A stretch of 64,000 bases of DNA from positions 4,650,001-4,714,000 of the forward strand of contig NC_065914.1 of NCBI RefSeq assembly GCF_905147045.1, written 5' to 3'. Each line of letters begins with the position of its first letter. Position 1 is the stretch's first letter. Position numbers and translations under genes: made by a program. A model generated the notes under the pieces. The model saw only the letters and a program-made list of their open reading frames with translations. It was not told the DNA's origin and searched no databases. This DNA is from Nymphalis io (taxonomy: Eukaryota; Arthropoda; Insecta; Lepidoptera; Nymphalidae). Shown here one piece after another: positions 1 through 9,196 of this stretch.

Positions 1-334
1 TCTATGAAAGTTATATATAAAAGACTTAATTATATACAGAATTTATTCGCTTTACATGTTAGAGATATGTGTTAGGTATGTAAAATTTTATCAAAATCGG
101 CTCAGTGGTTTAGCCGTGAAAGCGTAACAGGCAGACAGACCGAGTTACTTTCGCATTTATAATATTTGTATAGATAAGATGTCAAAGAATATAATATAAT
201 AATAATACACGCCGTCCAAACACTTGTCCTACGGCTGCAATGCAATTCTACTGATTTATAACGATTACGATACGTTACCGATTCAATTCAAATACAACTT
301 TGAATATTCTATATTTATTTAATATTCTTTAGTT
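1..334. other. AT-rich flank with a short dispersed-repeat tail
   Basis: No gene is visible. Bases about 85-170 (a Gly-Ser-like 'cggctcagtggtttagccgt' stretch, then GCAGACAGACC and TTTCGCATTTATAATATT) resemble the end of a dispersed lepidopteran repeat whose relatives lie at about 19783-19900 and 60040-60175. The remainder is AT-rich and unassigned. Confidence 0.4.
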
Positions 335-389
335 AGTAGAATTGGATAGCCGTGGAGTACCGGCTTAGAATAGTACTCCCCCAACCTCA

Positions 390-425
390 TCCCGTGGGTG
401 TCGTAAGAGGCGACTGAGGGACGGG
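390..425 (+). promoter_or_regulatory. 5'-leader stem-loop of the RTE element
   Basis: CCCGT (391-395) can pair with ACGGG (421-425). They enclose GGTGTCGTAAGAGGCGAC, where GTCG and CGAC form an inner stem. The same core with a different outer stem occurs at 11634-11665 on the minus strand, in the leader of an unrelated LINE. The function is unknown; a promoter element or RNA structure such as a ribozyme is possible. Confidence 0.45.
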
Positions 426-538
426 GAAAAGGGGGGATGGGCAGCAGCGTCCCCCCCCCTCCCATAAACATCTTACCCCCTACTGCGCTCGCCAACACGC
501 CTGCCCAGCGCGACGAGTATGGGCAAACCCCTCCCTAA

Positions 539-3262
539 ATGGCAGATGCGCCCAAAAAAAGGCCCCCAGTTACCGGCAAGCCCGCTAGGCCCGACCAAGG
601 TAGCGGTCGCGGTATCGGCAGGGCAGGGGGTGCTAAGAATCACCGGTTCACGGCAGGCTACCGTATAAAACGACTGAAAATGGCAACGTATAATGGACGC
701 TCGATGAGGCTGGACCATCACCTCGCCGAATTAGAAGTAGAGTTAAGTCATATAAACTGGCATATACTGGGGTTATCTGAAGTCCGAAGACAGGGGGAGG
801 ACACGATAACTCTAGAGTCCGGTAACTTACTCTACTTCCGCGAAGGTGATAACCTCTCCCAGGGTGGTGTCGGTTTTCTAGTCAAAAAGGATCTCATTAG
901 CAGCATTGTGGAAATCAGTAGTGTGTCGAACCGGGTAGCGTACCTTCTCCTAAAACTTTCCGACAGGTACTCCCTGAAGGTTGTACAGGTATATGCGCCA
1001 ACTTCGACATACTCTGATGATGTGGTCGAAGCGATGTACGAGGACATCGCAAAGGCCCTCAACGACACCTCGAGGGCCCACTACAATGTTGTTATGGGAG
1101 ACTTTAATGCTAAAGTGGGAGTACAAGATAGCGGTGAATCGAAAGTCGGACCTTACGGCTTGGGCTGCAGAAATCACAGGGGGCAAATGCTGGTAAACTT
1201 TCTCGAAGCGCAGGGGCTTTTTTTGATGAATTCTTTCTTTCAAAAGAAGCCTCAGAGGAGGTGGACCTGGCGAAGCCCCGATAACGTGACAAGGAACGAG
1301 ATAGACTTTATCATCTCGAATAAAAGGCACATATTTAGATATGTTTCAGTGATCAACAGGTTTAATACCGGAAGTGATCACCGCTTGGTTCGAGGCACTC
1401 TAAATATCAACTTAAAAGCCGAAAGATCGAGAATGATGAGGTCTACTCTCCGACCTACCATGCTCCAAGCTGCTCAAGGCTCCGAAAAGTTCCAAATGGA
1501 ACTTCAAAATCAATTCACCGCGTTGGAAACCATAAGCAGCATTGATGAGAGAACCGACACGCTGGTCAAAATACTGCAAAACACATCCCGCAAGTGTTTT
1601 CCGCCACAGAGAAGAGACAACGCACCAAAACTCTCTGCTGAGACACTCGAGCTCATGAGAAAACGACGAGAACTACCATCGTTTTTGTCAGATAAGGCCT
1701 TAAACCGAACAATAAAAACGCTGACGCGACGCGATCTCCGACGCTCCAATACCCGTGCCATCAAGGCTGCGATTGAGCAAAATCGGGGATCGAAAGTGTT
1801 CGCTCGCAAGTTTGGGAGGCCGCGTCTGACAAAACTTAAAACTGAAAATGGTGGGGTCGTTACCTCTAGGCCTGAGATTATCGGAGAAGTAGAGAGGTTT
1901 TATGGGCAGTTGTTCTCTTCAAGATCGGATAAACCCATGGGAATCAGTATTGATGACCAGCGCGCCCCTCTTATGCGCCATTACTCCGAGGAGCTCCCGG
2001 TCGTTGACCAAGGAGAGATTAGGGCGGCTCTAGAACAGCTTAAAAACAACAAATCTCCGGGAGATGACGGAATCACAACAGAGTTGCTTAAGGCAGGCGG
2101 GACTCCGGTCCTGAAAGAGCTAGCAAGCCTCTTTAATTCCGTCATCCAACATGGCAAGACCCCGGAAACGTGGAGCGGGAGTGAGTTGATACTGTTTTTC
2201 AAGAAAGGTGATAAAACCCTCTTGAAAAACTACAGACCAATCTCCCTTCTGAGTCACGTGTATAAGCTGTTCTCAAGAGTCGTCACGAACCGTCTCGCCA
2301 GACGACTTGACGAGTTCCAGCCCCCAGAGCAAGCCGGCTTTCGATCAGGCTACAGCACCGTGGACCACATCCATACTGTTCGGCAGATTGTGCAGAAGAT
2401 CGAAGAGTACAATCAGCCGCTGTGTATGGCATTTGTGGACTACGAGAAAGCCTTCGACTCCATCGAAACCTGGGCAGTGCTCGACTCATTGCAGAGATGT
2501 CATATCGATTGGAGATATATCGAGGTACTGAGATGTCTGTACAACGCCGCTACAATGACTGTCCACATCCAGGACTGTAAGAGGAAGGCGATCCAATTGC
2601 GCAGAGGGGTGAGACAGGGGGATGTAATATCCCCGAAACTGTTCACCAATGCGTTGGAAGACGTTTTCAAAACGCTGGATTGGACTAGGTATGGAGTCAA
2701 TGTAAACGGCGAGTACATCTCACACCTTCGATTTGCCGACGATATCGTCATCATAGCAGAGTCGCTGGAACAACTCACCGAAATGCTGCGTAGCCTAGGC
2801 GAGTCTTCCCGGTGTGTCGGTCTCGGCATGAACTTGGACAAGACCAAGGTCATGTTCAATAGGCATGTCGTGCCGGGACCGATATACGTCGAGGGGAAAC
2901 CTCTCGAAGTTGTTAGTGAATATACCTACCTAGGCCAGATAATACAAGTCGGTAGGAACAACTTCGAGAAGGAAGCCGATCGAAGAATTCGCTTGGGATG
3001 GGCAGCATTTGGCAACCTTCGTCAAGTCCTCAAGTCGTCTATACCGCAATGTTTGAAGACGAAAGTCTTCAACCAATGCGTCTTACCTGCCATGACATAC
3101 GGTGCCGAAACGTGGACACTAACTGCGGGACTAGTCCACAAATTCAAAGTCACTCAGCGTGCTATGGAGCGAGCTATGCTCGGAGTATCTTTGAAGGATA
3201 AGATCAGAAATGAGATTATCCGGAAAAGAACCGAAGTCACCGACATAGCTTGCAAAATTTAG
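539..3262 (+). CDS. RTE-type endonuclease/reverse transcriptase (907 aa), C-terminus frameshifted
   Basis: This is the single polyprotein of the RTE element: an apurinic-like endonuclease that nicks target DNA, followed by a reverse transcriptase for target-primed integration. The endonuclease covers roughly residues 45-290 (MATYNGRS start, catalytic Glu in LSEVRRQ, MGDFNAKVG, SDHRLVRG). The RT covers roughly 500-800, with NYRPISLL, FVDYEKAFDS (about 630), RRGVRQGDVISPKLF (about 690) and catalytic FADD (about 732-735). The start is the first in-frame ATG. The frame stops at 3262 at ATTTAGCAGG, where a family-like ATTAGCAGG would stay open, so an extra T looks like a frameshift. A second 1-bp shift near 3342 (AGAATCGCG versus AGACCGCG in the copy at 57.7 kb) leads into the conserved tail RPPARWTDDL...LGEAYVQQW, ending at 3504. 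The copy is probably defective unless these are sequence errors. Confidence 0.9.
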   Translation: MADAPKKRPPVTGKPARPDQGSGRGIGRAGGAKNHRFTAGYRIKRLKMATYNGRSMRLDHHLAELEVELSHINWHILGLSEVRRQGEDTITLESGNLLYFREGDNLSQGGVGFLVKKDLISSIVEISSVSNRVAYLLLKLSDRYSLKVVQVYAPTSTYSDDVVEAMYEDIAKALNDTSRAHYNVVMGDFNAKVGVQDSGESKVGPYGLGCRNHRGQMLVNFLEAQGLFLMNSFFQKKPQRRWTWRSPDNVTRNEIDFIISNKRHIFRYVSVINRFNTGSDHRLVRGTLNINLKAERSRMMRSTLRPTMLQAAQGSEKFQMELQNQFTALETISSIDERTDTLVKILQNTSRKCFPPQRRDNAPKLSAETLELMRKRRELPSFLSDKALNRTIKTLTRRDLRRSNTRAIKAAIEQNRGSKVFARKFGRPRLTKLKTENGGVVTSRPEIIGEVERFYGQLFSSRSDKPMGISIDDQRAPLMRHYSEELPVVDQGEIRAALEQLKNNKSPGDDGITTELLKAGGTPVLKELASLFNSVIQHGKTPETWSGSELILFFKKGDKTLLKNYRPISLLSHVYKLFSRVVTNRLARRLDEFQPPEQAGFRSGYSTVDHIHTVRQIVQKIEEYNQPLCMAFVDYEKAFDSIETWAVLDSLQRCHIDWRYIEVLRCLYNAATMTVHIQDCKRKAIQLRRGVRQGDVISPKLFTNALEDVFKTLDWTRYGVNVNGEYISHLRFADDIVIIAESLEQLTEMLRSLGESSRCVGLGMNLDKTKVMFNRHVVPGPIYVEGKPLEVVSEYTYLGQIIQVGRNNFEKEADRRIRLGWAAFGNLRQVLKSSIPQCLKTKVFNQCVLPAMTYGAETWTLTAGLVHKFKVTQRAMERAMLGVSLKDKIRNEIIRKRTEVTDIACKI

Positions 3263-3575
3263 CAGGCTGAAGTTGCAGTGGGCTGGTCACGTATGTCGTA
3301 GGACCGATGGCCGTTGGAGCAGACGAGTCCTAGAGTGGAGAATCGCGAATCGGCAAGCGCAGCGTAGGGCGCCCTCCAGCCAGGTGGACCGACGACCTTA
3401 AGAAGGTGGCGGGCACCAACTGGATGCGGAAGGCGGAGGACAGGGAGCTTTGGCGCACCTTGGGAGAGGCCTATGTTCAGCAGTGGACAACGATTGGCTG
3501 TTGATTGATTGATTGAGTAGAATTGGGCGGACGGACAGGACGCTTAGGGTTATTATGTTTATAAAAAAATCAGTA

Positions 3576-3850
3576 ACAGTAACAGCCTCTTAATGTCCCA
3601 CTGCTGGGCTAAAGCCTCCTCTCCCTTTTGAGGAGAAGGTTTGGAGCTTATTCTACCACGCTGCTCCAATACGGGTTGGTGGAATACACATGTGGCAGAA
3701 TTTCAACGAAATTAGACATAAGCAGGTTTCCTCACGATGTTTTCCTTCACCGTCAAGTACGAGATGAATTATAAACACAAATTAAGCACATGAAAATTCA
3801 GTGGTACTTGCCCGGGTTTGAATCTACTATCATCGGTTAAGATTGACGCG
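3576..3850 (-). mobile_element. SINE family A (tRNA-headed)
   Basis: This is the family A element on the minus strand. In sense orientation, full copies read GCCGAGATGGCCTAGTGG (A-box-like), GGTTCGAACCC (B-box-like), a ~200-bp body with CATCGTGAGGAAACCTGCATG and GGAGCAGCGTGGTGGAATAAG, and the 3' end AGTGGGACATTAACAGGCTGTTAC. It resembles the tRNA-derived SINEs described from butterflies (Metulj type, from memory). The head of this copy is degraded. Confidence 0.8.
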
Positions 3851-4072
3851 TATATATATACGCGTATAATATTATACTTAATATATAATGATACTTATGT
3901 ACATGTGTTATAAGCTCTTACAAATCGTTGGTGTGCTCTTTATATGTATGTCGACACACACTTATCCAGGAGTGGTGTAAATTTCGTCATAACAAGTGTG
4001 CAAGTGCATATTTAGTAAGACGTGTATTGCGTTCAAAATATATAAGTTTTATATAGCTTTGACTATTAGTCT

Positions 4073-5035
4073 CTTCTTCTTCGAGTGCCACTCCGACTAG
4101 CGAAGGTTGGCAGTCAGCTTTAAATACTCCTTCTTGTTCTTCGCGAGGCGAAAGAGTTCGGCAGCACTCGCGATTCCCGTCCATTTTGGGATGTTGCACA
4201 GCCAAGACTTTTTTCTGCGCCCAACAGCTCTCCTTCCGGCAACTTTTCACATCATAATCAGTTGCAACAGTTCATATCTTTCATACCTAAGCACGTGTCC
4301 GAGGTATGCAACTCTTCTTGACAGTCTCCAAAAGTTGCCGTTTTTGGTTGACGCGTCGCAGAACTTCCATGTTCGAGACCTTTTGAGTCCAACTAATGGC
4401 CAACATACGTCTATAAGCCCACATCTCGAAAACTTCTATACGTTTTTTGAGGTCTTCTTTAATTGTCTACGCCTCTCATCCGTAAAGAAGTATAGGCCAG
4501 ATGTAACAATGTAGGAGTCGTATGCGCACAGGGATCTTAAGTCTGCGATTGCAGAGTACTTTTTTCAACGTGCAGAAGGCACTTCGAGCTATTTCGATGC
4601 GAGTCTTTACCTCCTGTTCACAGCTCCAGGTGTCATTAAGCCATGTCCAGTGTCCAGATATTTGTACTTGCGCACCCTCTCAATTTTTTGGCCTGCTACA
4701 ATGATAGCAATGTCATCGAAGCTATGTTTAGATAACACCAAGATCTTCGTTTTTGATAGGTTCATCGTCAGACCAGCGTTTTCACTGCACTCATTAACAC
4801 GGCTCATAATTAATTGCAGCTCTTTAGGAGATGATGCTAGTAGGACTGTATCGTCAGCGTATCTCATGTTGTTAATATAGCGGCCATTTATTTTGACTCC
4901 ACATTCTTGGCCTTCAATTGCTTCTGCTGTTATTTGTTCCGAGTACAAATTAAATAGCGTGGGTGATAATATACAGCCCTGTCGGACTCCTCTCTTTATT
5001 TCTACCTCATCAGTCTCCTCATTGTCAACTCGTAC
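4073..5035 (-). mobile_element. RT-to-C-terminus fragment of an RTE-like LINE
   Basis: The minus strand encodes, with frameshifts, an RT segment starting at about 5035: KRGVRQGCILSPTLFN, then catalytic YADD in NNMRYADDTVLLASS (within 4607-4948), then a C-terminal region GRRKKSWLCNIPKWTG...ELFRLA ending near 4100. The family differs from the element at 346-3515. It is 5' truncated, has no long intact frame, and lies in the presumed 3' intron of the membrane-protein gene at 5101-7088. Confidence 0.8.
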
Positions 5036-5100
5036 AGTAGCCTTCTGGTTCCAAAGTTAAGTGGTAAAAGCGTAAAAAACAAATGAATAAACGAACTCAC

Positions 5101-7088
5101 CTCAGCATTTATAATATTAGTATCGTACACTTTGAGATTGACTGTTATAGGCATTGGGCATACCTTACAAGCTAGACGCGAGACCATCATCATCAAGACC
5201 GAAGACGTATTATTCGGTTCGACGTCAGATTCCTCTAGTTCCAATCTATCTGTTTTATCAATAACGCTTACTTTTTTAGTTTTATTGTTATTGTCAGTTT
5301 TTTCATCTTCAAATGCAATTTTTACATCGCAATTTCGTTTAACCTTTTCTGACTTAGTTGAATCAATATATTCTGTGTTATTTAATTCTTTAATAACTTC
5401 ATTGTCTTTATTTATTTCAGTTACTGCTTTAGCTTTATATTTCTTCCAATCTCGTCTATTTAAGCATTTAGATAATATATCATCAGACATACTTGTTTTT
5501 AAATTCTGATTCTCCTTCTGACACGCCTTATAACATTTAATTTTTTGCTCGGCGTTATTAGAAGTTTCGCTTAAATATTGAAAATCTGTCTCAATATCAA
5601 TATTACTTGTACCAATTAAAGGTGTTGTAACTGATACATCTTGACGGTAGTTGAAAAACTTCCTAACAACCTTCTTCTCTTCGAAACAGTTACACGTTTT
5701 AGTTAAGCAGTAAAACATTGTCCAAATCAAAAAACATTGTATTGTAACGACAGAGCTGAGGACAATTAGAGTCCACTTATTGTCCATAAAATATCTTTTC
5801 CAAAACGATTTTATGCAAGAATTTTTGACTTGTTTCGTTTCAGATTCAGCTTTGTGTTTCGTTGGTATTGAAGTGGTTATTCTTATCGTGTTATCTATCA
5901 AATCAATTGTGTCGATAAATTCTGTTGCATTAGGCTCGAATTTACTTACGATCAACACGTCTTTAGCGTATCTGTTCCCTCTATCTGAACTAAATTCTTT
6001 GATATCTTCTAAATCCCTTTCGTTTATTGATTGTTCATCACATTGGTTACTAATTGGATTATATATAACAGTTGGATATTCAGATTCATCGTCAGAAACG
6101 CATGGAGGTACGACAATGCATCTTTTATGCTTCCTGCTAAAATAAGGCTTCTTGCCATTGTAATAAGTATCACAATGGACTGGTCTACAATCGTTTAATG
6201 GATCTTCATCTCTATTATTACAATGCTTGTATTTCCCGACAAATTTAAAATCATTATTTTCAATTGTTGTATCGAAATTAATTTTTAAAGCGTCTCTTTT
6301 ATTAGGACCATTATTTGTTTTTGAGTCAATGAACACATTACAGAAACCATTTCTTCCGTAGATATCTAACAGAGGCGCAGCAACACTTGAAGTTTTAACT
6401 TCACCTAAAATATATACATTAAGCATAATAAACAATTTTCATAATAATTTAAAGGATTTCATTTCGTAATCAACAGTTGCATTCTACGTACTACTATTTG
6501 TAATAGCGTTTCAAATATTAACAACGACTATTAATCGCTTGTAGTTTGTTGTTGTAATAAAATTTAGTCTCAGTAAAATTTATTAAATGCATAAGGAAAA
6601 AAGGCGTCGAAATTGTTTTAATACAATTAATTAAAGAATGAAAGAAACAGAAAACAATACTTAAGTGTAAATAAAATAAACCATTCAATACTTTAATAAC
6701 ATCTATACAAAGAGTATAAATTACTCTCATTTCTTTAAAATTTGTTACATGAAATAAAGTTCTTTTATCTTTGTCTCACAAATTACCTTTTGAAATAAAA
6801 TCCAAACATCCTCCTATAATATTCAAATAATCACAATTCAACTCTCCAGCATCTTGAAGACAGCATTCATCTGGAGTTATTTCTACATTGTAATCATTAT
6901 CATTGGACGTATTATTTATCTTTATAAAAAATATTAATCCAATCGATGATGGATGCGGCGTTTCTCCTGAATCATGAATTATTTTTGAAAAGCGGTCTGC
7001 TTTTCAAAAATAATTCAGGATTACCGTCTGTACCAATTTCACGTAAAAATATAACGATTATAACAAATATATATGTATAAAACTTCAT
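5101..7088 (-). CDS. Unrecognised single-pass membrane protein, 3' end open
   Basis: The proposed exons on the minus strand are 7088-7025, 6966-6787 and 6404-5101. Junction phases agree (64 nt, phase 1; 180 nt, phase 1; 1304 nt, phase 0). This gives 516 codons without a stop; exon 3 ends at GCTGAG/GTGAGT, so more exons are expected outside or hidden in repeats. The start ATG at 7088 opens a signal peptide (MKFYTYIFVIIVIFL). The ectodomain has about 12 Cys (ECC, LNC, GGC, GFC, KHC, NDC, VHC, KRC, PPC, NQC, NSC) and NxS/T sites. One membrane helix lies at about residues 292-316 (WTLIVLSSVVTIQCFLIWTM), followed by a charged cytosolic tail of about 200 residues. I do not recognise the family; a surface receptor or adhesion role is only inference. 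If exon 3 is not spliced at 5101, the frame runs on to 5002. Confidence 0.6.
6967..7024 (-). other. Candidate 58-nt intron made of a hairpin
   Basis: The minus strand begins GTAATC and ends TTCAG, and removing it joins GACG to GAGAAACG in frame. It contains two perfect 19-bp inverted arms (6975-6993 and 6999-7017) with a 5-nt loop. Both retained frames hit stops inside it. An alternative is that it is a quasi-palindromic mutation that created a frameshift. Confidence 0.45.
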
Positions 7089-7359
7089 CTGTCAATGTGC
7101 TATGTAAATGATTGACTAGCTGTCAATGTGAATGATTTACTATTTTTATTTTTTCACGAGTTTCTTTGGAACATATAAATACTTTTTGGTGAAAAAATAA
7201 TTGGAACTACAGATTGCGCTATTAATAGCAAATAGTATAAAGTTGTTAGTTTATGTACACTTATACAAAATATATATAACTAAAGTGTGTAGCTTATTTA
7301 GCCTAAAGGCTGAGTCTAGCGGTGCAGAGCGCCAATGCCAGTTTGCGATCTTTTTTTAT

Positions 7360-7510
7360 GCCATCTTGGGTACAATGCTACAGGACAATCTTTCAGACGG
7401 CGTGTTTTTGCTATAAATTTGTAATGTGTATTTGAATATAAATTTGTAATGTGTTTTTTTTTTTTAATTTTGTATATTATAAAAAAGTCTGTTCATAGTT
7501 TACTAATAAA
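7360..7510 (+). repeat. Dispersed repeat, pair of 61495-61640
   Basis: The sequence ACAGGACAATCTTTCAGACGG, CGTGTTTTTGCTATAAATTTG and a T-rich tract leading to TGTACATAGTTT-like sequence recurs at 61495-61640 with small changes. It has no coding potential, and the family is not identified. Confidence 0.6.
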
Positions 7511-7937
7511 GTATAAATAAACTGAAGTATAAAAATTAAATATTTGTTTGTTTTGAAGATTGACTTAAAGGTACAGAAAAATCAGTAAGGAGATGTTTTT
7601 GCGTTTGTAGTAGAGACTAAAACCACATTAAACTAGAACTCTCGAATCTCTCATCGAATGAAAGAGAGGATGTGGTTCACTACGAAATGTCTAGAGTTAA
7701 GGAAATGAAAGTGACGTTTAATTTGTATAATAAATTAATTTAATTTTTAATATATAAAAAAAAAAACTAATATACTAATTTTGTCTTTTGTTCTTTATAA
7801 AAATCAACTGTAAACTATAATCAACATTAAATATCATTGTAGGTTTTATAATTTCAATATATCGATTAAGGCGTGGTAACAATGTTTTTAAAATGTTGTT
7901 TACGTTAACACGCTTCTAACAGAGTGATTAGTGATTT
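7511..7937. other. AT-rich stretch without recognised features
   Basis: No frame, splice site pattern or repeat that I recognise is present. A short run near 7618-7700 is less AT-rich but has no open frame. Confidence 0.4.
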
Positions 7938-8051
7938 TTACTTATTCGATTGACGTTAATTGTTATTTTTATAAAATGAAAACAGCGCCATCTAGTGACA
8001 ATTACCGCAATACCATACAAATTGTTAACGTCAAAGTTATCGAATAAGTAA
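7938..8051. mobile_element. Small MITE-like inverted-repeat element
   Basis: TTACTTATTCGAT (7938-7950) is matched by ATCGAATAAGTAA (8039-8051). Inside them, TGACGTTAA is matched by TTAACGTCA. The 114-bp unit has no ORF. The terminal inverted repeats suggest a non-autonomous DNA transposon; no target duplication was established. Confidence 0.5.
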
Positions 8052-8155
8052 GAAAACACGCACTTGGCACACAGAAATGAAAGAGTTAACATTACTTGAC
8101 ACTTCTATAACGCAGTAGTTTAATTTTCGTTTTAAACACACTCTAGAAATGCATT

Positions 8156-8231
8156 GCTATTCTATAATAGCTCACTTCATTACTCACAAGTGAAATGTCG
8201 ACAGCTGACTTATGTTGATATACAATTTTGA
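8156..8231 (+). mobile_element. Left half of a MITE split by a LINE
   Basis: The sequence from GCTATTCTATAATAGCTC through GAAATGTCGACAGC and TTGATATAC to TTTTGATG aligns with the left half of the intact MITE at 63811-63986. The right half resumes at about 11698-11815, beyond the LINE at 8232-11697. Confidence 0.7.
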
Positions 8232-8356
8232 TGCGTGTTTTTTTTTTTTTTTTTTTATATCGCCGGGAGGGCAAATGACTCTACTCCACCTGATGGTAAG
8301 TGGTAGTAGAGTCCAAACGCGACGACGGCCAGTACAGACGGGAAAAACGTTCTGCA

Positions 8357-9196
8357 CTAGCCGCCTTCGCCTTGCCGGCCCGCAAGATGCCTCTTCACGC
8401 CTCGTTTGAAGGAACCCGGGTTGTAAGAGGAGGGGAATACGTGAGCTGGTAAGGAATTCCATTTTTTGGAAGTGCGACAAAGAAAGGAGTTGCCAAATTT
8501 CTTTGTTCGCGATGGAATTGATGTCACAGTTAGGCGGTGACATCGAGAACCAGCTCGCGTGGACTTAAGAAGGAAGGAGGAAGCAGGAATTAGAGAGAAT
8601 AATTCCTCAGAGCACTCGCCGTGATACAGTCGATAGAAAGCGCTCAGTGCTGCTATCTCACGACGCAATTGTAAAGGTTCAAGGGTGTTTGTGACCTTTA
8701 CGTCGCCAATAATGCGTACGGCACGTCGCTGCAACCGGTCCAAGGCCTCAAGTAGGTACTTAGCGGAGCCATCCCAAAGGTGCGAGCAATATTCCACGCA
8801 AGACCGTACCTGTGTTTTGTACAGCAGGCACAGTTGTTGTGGCGTGAAAAAGCGCCGCACCTTGTTCAGAACTCCGAGTTTCCGTGAAGCTGTTTTTATA
8901 ACAGCCTCGATGTAATCCCTTGGACTAAGGTCGCAGCGAACGTCAATCCCCAGCATGGCGATTTTGCTTTGCATCACCAGCGGAGTACCACAGAGGGAGG
9001 GAAGAGGGGAAAATGTTGACTTTTTCGCCGTGAGAGCGCATACCTGTGTTTTCTTGGCATTAAACTCAACAAGATTATCAGAGCCCCATTTGGCGATGAG
9101 ATCTAACGTCCTATCGAGTTCAATGACAAGATTCTCCCGCCTCTCCTCAGTTTCCGCCCGCCCAGCCACTGCGCGTCCGTGGTATCCACCATGCAC
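8357..9196 (-). CDS. C-terminal part of CR1/jockey-like RT, separated by a frameshifting deletion
   Basis: This is the 279-codon C-terminal half of the RT. It contains the thumb/connection region (NLVEFNAKKTQVCAL, SRKLGVLNKVRRFF, LCLLYKTQVRSCVEYCSHLW, LDRLQRRAVRIIGD) and ends in RGVKRHLAGRQG. It overlaps the upstream frame by about 90 bp in a different phase because of the internal deletion. It is the same protein as in the fragment at 61983-62836. Confidence 0.8.
   Translation of the reverse strand: MHGGYHGRAVAGRAETEERRENLVIELDRTLDLIAKWGSDNLVEFNAKKTQVCALTAKKSTFSPLPSLCGTPLVMQSKIAMLGIDVRCDLSPRDYIEAVIKTASRKLGVLNKVRRFFTPQQLCLLYKTQVRSCVEYCSHLWDGSAKYLLEALDRLQRRAVRIIGDVKVTNTLEPLQLRREIAALSAFYRLYHGECSEELFSLIPASSFLLKSTRAGSRCHRLTVTSIPSRTKKFGNSFLCRTSKKWNSLPAHVFPSSYNPGSFKRGVKRHLAGRQGEGG

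Larger units (their letters stand above)
346..3515 (+). mobile_element. Full-length RTE-type non-LTR retrotransposon
   Basis: The element is flanked by an 11-bp direct repeat AGTAGAATTGG at 335-345 and 3516-3526, which I read as the target-site duplication. It has a GC-rich 5' leader of about 190 bp, one long endonuclease/reverse transcriptase ORF (539-3262), a C-terminal coding tail in another frame to about 3504, and a (TGAT)n 3' end. Short tandem repeats at the 3' end instead of poly(A) are typical of the RTE clade. The perfect target duplication and long open ORF indicate a recent insertion. A fragment reading identical to its last ~165 bp lies at 57678-57873. Confidence 0.9.

Noticed and set aside
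6518..6730. 70-codon minus frame as an extra exon of the membrane-protein gene
   Set aside because: It lies in the intron between well-supported donor (6787/6786) and acceptor (6405/6404) sites, and adding it breaks the phase.
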